Of a stretch of 64,000 nt of DNA, positions 57,458 to 64,000 are shown piece by piece. Numbering within the stretch: the stretch's first letter is position 1; each line of letters starts with the position of its first letter. The stretch comes from Arthrobacter sp. 35W. GTDB taxonomy: Bacteria; Actinomycetota; Actinomycetes; Actinomycetales; Micrococcaceae. The stretch is taken from contig NZ_KI519455.1 of the NCBI RefSeq assembly GCF_000482545.1, positions 248,001 to 312,000 of the forward strand. The letters run 5' to 3'. The notes below the pieces were generated by a model that did not search any database, was not told where the DNA came from, and saw only the letters and a list, made by a program, of their open reading frames with translations. Both the position numbers and the translations under genes were made by a program.

Positions 57458-58996
57458 ATGACCAGCAGCATTGCCCCCCAGGCAGTTTCGGCCACCACGG
57501 CACCGCCGCGTGCCGGGCGCCGGGAGTGGATGGCCCTTGCCGTCCTGATGCTCCCGGTGCTGCTGGTGGCAGTTGACGGCACGGTGCTCGACCTTGCCAT
57601 CCCCTCCATGTCGATGCACCTGCACCCGAGCGCCAATGAGCTGCTCTGGATCATGGACATCTACCCGCTGGTGCTCGCCGGCCTGCTGGTGTCCATGGGC
57701 TCCCTGGCCGACCGCATAGGACGGCGCCGGCTGCTGCTGATCGGCTCCTTCGGCTTCACGGTGGTGTCAGTATTTGCCGCCTTTGCACCCACCGCCGGTG
57801 CACTGATCGGCGCCCGCGCCCTGCTGGGCTTCTTCGGCGCCATGCTGATGCCCTCCACCTTGTCGCTGCTGCGCAACACCTTTGCCGACGCAACCCAGCG
57901 CCGCACCGCCGTCGCCATCTGGGCCGCCTGCTTCTCGGGAGGTGCCGCCCTGGGCCCGATCGTGGGTGGCTTCCTGCTGGAGAACTACTGGTGGGGCGCC
58001 GTCTTCCTGCTCTCCGTGCCGGTGATGATCCCGCTGCTGGCGCTGGCCCCGTTTCTGATCCGCGAGTCCAAGGACCCCCACCCGGGCCCGATCGACCCGC
58101 TGAGCATCGGCCTCTCGTTTGCCGCCATGGTGCCGACCATCTTCGGCATCAAGATGCTGGCCCAGGAGGGCATTTCCGTGGCCGGCCTAGCCATGCTGGT
58201 GGGCGGCCTCGCCGTCGGCGCCCTCTTTGTCCGCCGCCAGCTGCGCCGCACCACGCCGATGCTCGACGTCACGCTGTTCCGCAACCCGGTGTTCTCCGGC
58301 GCCGTGCTGGTGAACCTGATCAGCGTCTTCTCGCTGGTGGGCTTCCTCTACTACGTTTCCCAGCACCTGCAGCTGGTCACGGGGCAGTCCCCCACCGAGG
58401 CAGCCTTCACGCTGGTCCCGGGTCTGGTCGTCTCCATCGCCACCGGCCTGCTGGCCGCACCGCTGGCCCGGAAGATCCGCCCCGGCATGCTGGTCGCCGT
58501 CGGCCTGATGCTCAACGCCGCGGGATTCTTCGTGGTGATCCTCAACAGCTCCGGCTCCGTGCCGGGACTGATGCTGGCCTTCGCCATCCTCGGCGCCGGT
58601 GTGGGCATGGCGGAGACCATCTCCAACGACCTCATCCTGTCCGCGGCCCCGCCGGCCAAGGCGGGAGCGGCGTCGGCCATTTCCGAGACCGCCTACGAGG
58701 TGGGCGTGGTGCTGGGCACGGCGGTGCTGGGCAGCATCCTGGCCGCGGCCTACCGCAGCAATGTGGCGCTGCCGGAAATGCTGACCGGCGAGGGCCGTGA
58801 ATCCGCCAGCCAGACCCTGGGCGGCGCCATCGACGCAGCCTCCACGCTGCCGGCCGGACCGGCCCAGGCCCTGGTGGAATCCGCCCGGCACGCCTTCGAC
58901 TCGGGCTCGGGCACCGTGGCCGCCGTCGGCGTCGTCCTGATGCTGCTGGCCACCGTAATGTCCCTCATCACCCTGCGCCGGGTCAAGGCGTCCTAA
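57458..58996 (+). CDS. MFS multidrug exporter, DHA2 (SmvA/QacA) family
   Basis: A 512-residue, 14-segment drug/proton antiporter. It shows VLLVAVDGTVLDLAIPSMS in helix 1, LLWIMDIYPLVLAG, GSLADRIGRRRLLLIG in the loop 2-3 and GGAALGPIVGGFLLENYWW at motif C. It resembles SmvA and QacA, which export quaternary ammonium compounds, dyes and other cations. ATG 57458 is chosen; AAGGA stands 10 nt upstream. It is controlled by the divergent TetR protein. Confidence 0.92.
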   Translation: MTSSIAPQAVSATTAPPRAGRREWMALAVLMLPVLLVAVDGTVLDLAIPSMSMHLHPSANELLWIMDIYPLVLAGLLVSMGSLADRIGRRRLLLIGSFGFTVVSVFAAFAPTAGALIGARALLGFFGAMLMPSTLSLLRNTFADATQRRTAVAIWAACFSGGAALGPIVGGFLLENYWWGAVFLLSVPVMIPLLALAPFLIRESKDPHPGPIDPLSIGLSFAAMVPTIFGIKMLAQEGISVAGLAMLVGGLAVGALFVRRQLRRTTPMLDVTLFRNPVFSGAVLVNLISVFSLVGFLYYVSQHLQLVTGQSPTEAAFTLVPGLVVSIATGLLAAPLARKIRPGMLVAVGLMLNAAGFFVVILNSSGSVPGLMLAFAILGAGVGMAETISNDLILSAAPPAKAGAASAISETAYEVGVVLGTAVLGSILAAAYRSNVALPEMLTGEGRESASQTLGGAIDAASTLPAGPAQALVESARHAFDSGSGTVAAVGVVLMLLATVMSLITLRRVKAS

Positions 58997-59008
58997 CCCG
59001 CGGTCCCG

Positions 59009-59077
59009 ACCCAACTAGGTGACAGTTATCGCACGTTCTGGGCCTCGGAACGTGCGATAACTGTCACCTAGTTGGGT
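59009..59077. repeat. 69-bp palindrome G
   Basis: Perfect 30-bp arms starting ACCCAACTAGGTGACAG surround a 9-nt loop. It begins 12 nt after the exporter stop. The outer arm shares AACT, GACAGT and GC positions with palindromes A and C, a weak hint of relation. Confidence 0.9.
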
Positions 59078-59120
59078 GCGCACCCAGAATCCGTCCAGTT
59101 AGCTTTGGGACCCTTGGACA

Positions 59121-60083
59121 ATGCGTTTTTCTTCAGCCCCCGCTCCCGCCCGGCGGCGCCGTGCCCTGGGATGGACGACGGCGGCTGCCGCGCTCCTGCT
59201 GGCGCTGGCCATGGCGGGCTACAAATTCCTGCCGCCGCACAGCGACGCCAGCTTCCTGCTGGGCACCGCCCTGCCGTGGCTGGGGCTGGCCGTCCCAGTG
59301 CTGGCCGTGGCCTCGCTGCGGGCCCGCTCCTGGCTGGGTGGAGCCGGCACGGCCGCCGCCCTGGCGGCATGGCTGGTGGTGGCCGGGCCGTGGCTGCTGC
59401 CCTCCCCCGCACCGGCCGCCCCATCGCAGGCCGCGGGGCAGTCCTCGGGCCCGCTGCGGGTGGCGAGCCAGAACCTCCGGGCCGGAAACCTCCAGGCCCC
59501 TGCCCTGCTGGACAATCTGGCACAGTCCGGAGCCGACGTCGTCGCCCTCCAGGAGGTGACGGGGTCCACCGACACCGGGCCGGGCACCAGCATTGGTGCG
59601 GCCTACCCGCACCAGAGCCGGGTGGGCACCGTGGCGCTGCTCAGCAAGACCCCCATCAGCAATGTCCAGCCACTGGCCCTGGGTTTGGGCTGGAAGCGCG
59701 CCCTGAACGCCACGGTGTCGGTCGGCGGGTCGGAGGTAAGTGTGTACGTGGTGCATGCCGCCTCGGCCCGGCCCAACGACCATGCTGACCGCGACACCAT
59801 GCTGGAATCGCTCGCCGGGATCGTTGCCACGGATACGAGCTCGAGGGTGGTGGCGCTGGGCGATTTCAACGCGGCCAGCGATGAGAACATCCTGGGTCCC
59901 ATCAAGGCCCAGCTGAGCGAACCCTCGCAGGCCGAACGCGGCCCCGGCTTCACCTGGCCCTCGGCGTTCCCGATGGCGCGCCCGGACCACATCTTCGCCC
60001 GCGGGCTCACGGGGATCTCCAGCACGGTGGTCGATTCCATCGGCAGCGACCACAAGGGCGTCACGGCCGACTTCGCCCTGTAG
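59121..60083 (+). CDS. Membrane-anchored endonuclease/exonuclease/phosphatase (EEP) protein
   Basis: A 320-residue protein with three N-terminal membrane segments (about 16-35, 45-65, 74-94), a Pro/Ala linker and an EEP domain (110-320). Motifs: ASQNLRAGN, VALQEVTGS (catalytic Glu), VVALGDFNA and SDHKGVTADF (catalytic His). The domain is predicted outside the membrane. Substrate could be a phosphodiester or nucleic acid; nothing decides. Confidence 0.8.
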   Translation: MRFSSAPAPARRRRALGWTTAAAALLLALAMAGYKFLPPHSDASFLLGTALPWLGLAVPVLAVASLRARSWLGGAGTAAALAAWLVVAGPWLLPSPAPAAPSQAAGQSSGPLRVASQNLRAGNLQAPALLDNLAQSGADVVALQEVTGSTDTGPGTSIGAAYPHQSRVGTVALLSKTPISNVQPLALGLGWKRALNATVSVGGSEVSVYVVHAASARPNDHADRDTMLESLAGIVATDTSSRVVALGDFNAASDENILGPIKAQLSEPSQAERGPGFTWPSAFPMARPDHIFARGLTGISSTVVDSIGSDHKGVTADFAL

Positions 60084-60184
60084 CCGGGACACGGGCGACG
60101 CAGCTTCCAGCTTGGGACGCAGTCGCAGCCATGTCCCAAAAGGGAATCGACGTCATGGATGCAGTGGCGCGCCCCGGAGTGGGG

Positions 60185-60412
60185 CTATTTGCCCTTGAGG
60201 CGCTGGCGCATGACGCGGCCGCGGACCATGAGGGAGCCGATGTGGCCCAGCATGCCGGCGCCGATCACGGCCAGGCCGGTGAAGTTCACGGCCGGAACGC
60301 CGGTGGCAGCGCCAATGATGACGAGGATGATGCCCAGCGCTGTGAGCCCCATGGCGCCGAAGACGAGCCACTTGTACAGCGGCGGGGCGGTTTCGAAGAA
60401 GTCGTTGAGCAC
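60185..60412 (-). CDS. Small two-TM membrane protein
   Basis: A 75-residue protein with two membrane segments (about 14-35 and 41-62) and a basic C-terminus (RGRVMRQRLKGK). It resembles short conserved actinobacterial membrane proteins of unknown function. The start is GTG. It begins 27 nt after the DUF2797 gene and may be cotranscribed. Confidence 0.65.
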   Translation of the reverse strand: MLNDFFETAPPLYKWLVFGAMGLTALGIILVIIGAATGVPAVNFTGLAVIGAGMLGHIGSLMVRGRVMRQRLKGK

Positions 60413-60439
60413 CAGCCCAGTCTACCGGGGCGAGGCGGT

Positions 60440-61408
60440 CTAGAAGAGGGACTCCTGCACCGACGGGACCTCGGTGGTGAAGCCGCCGGCTGTGGCGACC
60501 CGGCCCTTGAGCGCGGAGAGGTCCACCAGGAAGTCCAGCTCCGAGCCGTCCAGCCGCACCAGAGCGTAGGGTCCCAGCAGCGAGGAAAGCTGCAGTCCGT
60601 GGCTGCCAGAGTCCAAAGCCTGCGGATAGTCGTGCCGCTCCCCGGGTCCACAGACGGCCTCGGCCAGGGCCGGCCGCTGCCAGGGATCGTCGACGACGTC
60701 GAACCCCTCCAGCTCGACAGTGGCCAGGAAGGAGCGGACGGCGGCGGCGTGCGCCGCGTTCAGCGCGGCCAGCTCGGCGCCGGGGCGCGGGGCCAGCAGT
60801 GCCCGGTGCTTGGCGGCGGAGCGGACAAATTGCGTCAGTCCCACGGACTGCGTGGCCAAGTCCTCGAGCAGCCGCACCACGCGGCCGTCGGCGGCATGGG
60901 CAACATAGGCCGCCACGACGGCGCCCTGCTCGGCGAGGCGCGAGAACCTGCTGCGCGCCGATGCGGTGCCCACCTTGGTGGTGCCATCGGCAAAGGTGGC
61001 CACGTACAGCCAGTGCTCCTGCGCCAGATACAGCTTCAGCCCGGGCGGAGCGATGCCGCTGCGGTGGAAGTCGTGCATGAAGCGGAAATCGTCGCGGCCG
61101 AAGCACGGACCGCACTGGTAGCCGCGCTCGGCGTCCGACGACGTGGGGCACGGGTGGTGTGCGACGTCATCGGGCCCGGACACTGCCGAATACCCTAGGC
61201 AGCGGCGGGCACCGGGGGCCACACTGAAGCGCAGCCAGTGGCCGGCGGACAGCGGCAGGGAGCCGTCGCCGTCGTCCGTGGTGAACGACAGCGACGGCCC
61301 AGAGCCGTCCCAGCGGATGCCGCGGACCAGCGCCGAGGCGGGCAGGCCGGCGGTTGGGGACGCGGTTGCCTCACCGGGTTTCGGCTCCGCTTCGCTGCGC
61401 TCAACCAC
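60440..61408 (-). CDS. DUF2797 protein
   Basis: A 322-residue protein of the DUF2797 family, function unknown. Cysteine-containing segments HPCPTSS and YQCGPCFGRDDF suggest metal binding. The only plausible in-frame start is GTG 61408, 8 nt after the CitE-like stop and without a clear ribosome-binding site. The first dozen codons (VVERSEAEPKPG) are read from a REP-like element, so the native start may have been altered by its insertion. Confidence 0.7.
   Translation of the reverse strand: MVERSEAEPKPGEATASPTAGLPASALVRGIRWDGSGPSLSFTTDDGDGSLPLSAGHWLRFSVAPGARRCLGYSAVSGPDDVAHHPCPTSSDAERGYQCGPCFGRDDFRFMHDFHRSGIAPPGLKLYLAQEHWLYVATFADGTTKVGTASARSRFSRLAEQGAVVAAYVAHAADGRVVRLLEDLATQSVGLTQFVRSAAKHRALLAPRPGAELAALNAAHAAAVRSFLATVELEGFDVVDDPWQRPALAEAVCGPGERHDYPQALDSGSHGLQLSSLLGPYALVRLDGSELDFLVDLSALKGRVATAGGFTTEVPSVQESLF
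61377..61406. repeat. REP-like element at the DUF2797 start
   Basis: Read on the minus strand it runs GGTTGAGCGCAGCG, then AAGCGGAGCCGAAACC, the longer form of the motif at 16142. It overlaps the GTG start region of the DUF2797 gene. Confidence 0.6.
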
Positions 61409-61416
61409 CGGGGTGC

Positions 61417-62289
61417 TTAGACGGCGGGCTGGACGCCGTAGGCGATGGCGAGCTTCATGATCTTCTCGGCACGGCCCAGGCGGGGCAGGTCGGAGCCGTC
61501 GCGGATGACTCCGCCGCGGGCGTTGAAGTCCTCCATGAAGTCCGTGGCCCAGGCGACATCGGTCGGCGTGGGACTGATGACCTCGTTGATGATGGTGGTC
61601 TGGTCGATGGCCAGGGCCAGCTTTCCCGTCATGCCCATGGAGACGGTGATGGCGGACTGCTCGCGCAGCACGGGGTGGTTGGTGCCCACGGTGGGTCCGT
61701 CGATGGGGCCCGGCAGGTTGCCGACGCGGCTGGCGACCACCAGCTTGGCGCGCGGGTAGGCCATGGCTTCGCGGTCGGCGCTCATGCCGGTGTCGCGGCG
61801 GAAGTCGCCGGAGCCAAAGGCCAGGCGGAACGCACCCTCGGCCTTGGCGATGTTGTTGGCTTCCTCGATGCCGACGGCGGATTCCACCAGGGCCAGCACG
61901 CGGGTTTTGCCGTCCAGACGGTGGAAGGTCTCCTTGACCTGCTCCGCGTTCTCGGTCTTGGCCAGCATGACGCCCAGCAGGCCGGGGTTGTTGCGCAGTT
62001 CGGCAACGTCGTCGGCCCAGAAGTCGGAGTACACATCGTTGATGCGGACCCAGGCCTTGCCACCGTTGTTCATCCACTCGATGACACCGGCGCGGGCGGA
62101 GGCCTTGTTCATCGGGTCAACGGCGTCCTCAATGTCCAGCACGATGGCGTCGGCCCGCGAGGCGGCGGCGTCGTCGAAGGTCTCCGGCTTGGTGGCCGGG
62201 ACCAGCAGCCAGGACCGGGCAATCTCGGCCGGGATGTTGCGTGTACGTGCGGGCTTTGCGGTGGCTTCATTGCCAGTGGAGGTTGACAT
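61417..62289 (-). CDS. CitE-like HpcH/HpaI aldolase/lyase
   Basis: A 290-residue TIM-barrel protein of the CitE/HpcH family, which cleaves or hydrolyses CoA thioesters such as malyl- or citramalyl-CoA. Motifs are RSWLLVPATKPE, VLDIEDAVDP (metal-binding Glu/Asp), ALVESAVGI and FGSGDFRRDTG. No citrate lyase partners are present, so a stand-alone CitE-like role is likely. ATG 62289 has no ribosome-binding site, suggesting leaderless translation. Confidence 0.85.
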   Translation of the reverse strand: MSTSTGNEATAKPARTRNIPAEIARSWLLVPATKPETFDDAAASRADAIVLDIEDAVDPMNKASARAGVIEWMNNGGKAWVRINDVYSDFWADDVAELRNNPGLLGVMLAKTENAEQVKETFHRLDGKTRVLALVESAVGIEEANNIAKAEGAFRLAFGSGDFRRDTGMSADREAMAYPRAKLVVASRVGNLPGPIDGPTVGTNHPVLREQSAITVSMGMTGKLALAIDQTTIINEVISPTPTDVAWATDFMEDFNARGGVIRDGSDLPRLGRAEKIMKLAIAYGVQPAV

Positions 62290-62303
62290 GGTACTACCGT
62301 ATA
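62290..62303 (-). promoter_or_regulatory. Probable leaderless promoter of the CitE-like gene
   Basis: The -10-like TATACG (62298-62303) ends 8 nt before the ATG, so transcription should start at or within two bases of the start codon. The -35 side is weak (TGGCAA about 16 bp upstream). Confidence 0.45.
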
Positions 62304-62364
62304 CGCGCGGGGCGTCCGGTTGCCATTTGGACCATAACAAGTGGGATTATTCACCCGCCAGCAG

Positions 62365-64000
62365 CTACGGCAGCAGCTTCAATAGTGCGCCGAATCCGGG
62401 CCCATGCTCCCCTATGTCCGTATTCGCGACCTCCTTTTCCATGGCGGCGTCCAATTGGTTCCGGCTCATCGAGGAGAGCGACCAGCCCAGCGGCGGGTCC
62501 AGCGCCGGGATGCTGTCGGGGGCGACGACGACGATGGCCCGGCCGCCGAGTTTGGCGAGCATCCTGTTCGTGGCCGCCTGGCAGCCGCTGTCCGAGGACG
62601 GCGACGGGCAGGAGCGCAGGCCGCCGTCGAGGCGTTGGAGCCAGGCGGTGGAGCTGATCTGCAGGGCCCGGGCGTTCAACCCCACGAGCGGAACTGCCAG
62701 TTCACCTGCCGCGGCAGGAGGGGGTTCAACCCTGTCGGTGCCGGGATGGTTCTGCAGGAACAGCACCACCGGGACGATGTAGTCATTGACCGGGGGCGTT
62801 GGAGGTTCAGGGGCACCGCCGGCGGCGCCCTGCCGCTGCAGCACTGAATAGGCCTCCGCCGCCTCGACCTGGGCATTGTGCTGCTGGACGGCCGCCCGGA
62901 TGGTTGGCATGAGGTCGCTCAACGTGCCCAGCGCCGATCCCTCCGAGTATCCCCCGTCGATGGCCTGGTAGGTCCGGGTCGGATCGCAGCCGCCCTTCGC
63001 CGCGAGGGCCGGCACGCGGCCGGCCGGGGCGATGATCGGGAACCTGGCCGACAGCATGGCGGCCGTGGACCAGCGCAGCCCCAGCGGGCAGCTCTGGCTG
63101 CCAAGTTCCTGCTGGGCGAGCAGGTCAATCGACAGGGGGAAACCCTGGGGGTCCAGACAGCCCGGGCCCGCACCCTCCGGCGCTGGCCCCTTGCTGTAGT
63201 CGGCCGGAGCCAGGATCTTGGCAGGCATCTTCAGCTGGCTGACCAGCAGCCGGCACCCCAGCCCGGATGCGGTGGAGTTCATGATCAGCGCGCCGGCGGG
63301 ACCGGTGGTGAAGGCGCTGAATCTCTGGACCAGAGGCGGCGCCGCTTCCTCCCACCGGGTTTCCATCAGTGCGGCCCTGTCGTACCAGTCCGCTGTTCCA
63401 TTGGAGCCGGCCGGCACCATCAGTCCCGTGCCGGAGGCAATGATGTCCCCCACCGCGGCTCCGGAGACGGCCGCAGCGAGCGCCTGCGGGTCCGCGAGCG
63501 CGGTGGAGGCCTCGGCAGCGGTCTGCGGCTGCCCAGCGTCGGCGGGTGATTCTGTGCCGGCTGGCACGGTGCCAGGGACCGCGCTTGCGGCGCCGCCGTA
63601 GAGCGTTGCCAGGGCCAGGCCCACGGAGCCCCCGCTGACACCGCTGGAGAGCAGTGTTGCCTTGGCTCCGCAGGAACCGGCGCCGCCGGTGGAGCCCAGC
63701 CGCGCCAGGCCCTGCACCGTCCACTCCGTAGCCCGGATGCCGCCGCCCTCCGAGGCCACCAACAGCATCGGACGGACACCCGGACCCGACTCGCCGGATG
63801 CCCCGGCGCCCGGCAGGTGGCAGGCCGCGCTGCCGGCCAGCCACTCGTCAAACCGCTGCTGGAGCGTGGAGCGCTCCAGGGGCGCGGGGTCCAGTTGCCG
63901 GATGGCATGGACGCGCACATCCCCGCCGTTCAAGGACCCCACGGCCAGGATCACCGCGACGATGGACAGAAACGGGTTGGCCCGCAGGCCCATCCGCTCA
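62365..64000 (-). CDS. Patatin-like phospholipase, 5' end outside window
   Basis: At least 542 residues. ASEGGGIRATEW is the oxyanion-hole block, SSGVSGGSVG contains the nucleophile Ser (G-x-S-G), and AIDGGYSEGSA the catalytic Asp (DGG). Several cysteines suggest an extracytoplasmic fold. The frame stays open to the window edge; the first visible stretch (FLSIVAVILAVGS) looks like a membrane segment, so ATG 63993 may not be the real start. Substrate is unknown. Confidence 0.75.
   Translation of the reverse strand, partial: ERMGLRANPFLSIVAVILAVGSLNGGDVRVHAIRQLDPAPLERSTLQQRFDEWLAGSAACHLPGAGASGESGPGVRPMLLVASEGGGIRATEWTVQGLARLGSTGGAGSCGAKATLLSSGVSGGSVGLALATLYGGAASAVPGTVPAGTESPADAGQPQTAAEASTALADPQALAAAVSGAAVGDIIASGTGLMVPAGSNGTADWYDRAALMETRWEEAAPPLVQRFSAFTTGPAGALIMNSTASGLGCRLLVSQLKMPAKILAPADYSKGPAPEGAGPGCLDPQGFPLSIDLLAQQELGSQSCPLGLRWSTAAMLSARFPIIAPAGRVPALAAKGGCDPTRTYQAIDGGYSEGSALGTLSDLMPTIRAAVQQHNAQVEAAEAYSVLQRQGAAGGAPEPPTPPVNDYIVPVVLFLQNHPGTDRVEPPPAAAGELAVPLVGLNARALQISSTAWLQRLDGGLRSCPSPSSDSGCQAATNRMLAKLGGRAIVVVAPDSIPALDPPLGWSLSSMSRNQLDAAMEKEVANTDIGEHGPGFGALLKLLP

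Noticed and set aside
60440-62077. A 545-codon frame joining DUF2797 with upstream sequence
   Set aside because: The upstream part is a frame-shadow of the CitE-like gene; only the part after 61408 has DUF2797 content.

Overview
The window is chromosomal DNA from a high-GC actinobacterium, most likely an Arthrobacter-type member of the Micrococcaceae. The evidence is the GC-rich codon use, the tRNA-Trp/secE/nusG/rplK/rplA and rplJ/rplL/rpoB/rpoC clusters, a mycothiol synthase, a GlnR-like orphan regulator, paired HadA/HadB-type MaoC proteins beside murB, and frequent GTG/TTG starts and 4-nt stop/start overlaps. Species cannot be assigned from this sequence alone.

Layout. 1-8.1 kb: rpoC and rpoB on the minus strand. 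8.1-10.8 kb: a thiolase and a YbaK-type editing protein on plus, then an AbiEi/DUF559-type endonuclease-domain protein on minus. 11-18.2 kb, minus: tRNA-Trp, secE, nusG, rplK, rplA, a three-gene GNAT acetyltransferase operon, an L10-type leader with an attenuator, rplJ and rplL. 18.4-25.1 kb: an aminotransferase, an envelope-stress-like two-component pair facing a PspC-domain membrane operon, and 6-phosphofructokinase. 25.3-30.3 kb: a GNAT protein, an MFS drug exporter, a YgfZ-like folate protein, a nitrobindin-type heme protein, an unlisted 37-aa membrane peptide and a multi-pass membrane protein. 30.4-39.4 kb, plus: GlnR-like regulator, mshD, ppk1, a Nudix/phosphatase fusion, a GntR-controlled membrane operon, thyA and dfrA. 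39.5-41.8 kb: a candidate type VII secretion cargo with a possible chaperone and a small membrane protein. 41.9-45.2 kb: asd, a frameshifted endonuclease gene and an AlkZ-like winged-helix protein. 45.3-51.5 kb: an alpha-glucoside utilisation cluster (GH13 enzyme, two permeases, lipoprotein) divergent from its LacI-type regulator, with two operator-like sites. 51.6-57.3 kb: a desaturase, murB, an intact IS982-family element, a broken MFS gene, hadB, hadA and a TetR regulator. 57.4-64 kb: the MFS exporter divergent from tetR with two tandem operators, an EEP-domain protein, a small membrane protein, a DUF2797 protein, a CitE-like lyase and a patatin-like protein that runs off the right edge.

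Besides genes, the window carries an unusual set of very long inverted repeats directly downstream of stop codons. Four (9841, 10894, 19803, 31149) share a conserved outer arm but differ inside; in three of them every difference in one arm is matched in the other. Three further long palindromes (43107, 51529, 59009) have other sequences but the same placement. They probably act as terminators, but their length, near-perfect arms and family structure go beyond ordinary terminators, and they are the main candidate here for something undescribed. Two GC-rich tandem-repeat loci and two copies of a short REP-like element add to the repeat landscape.
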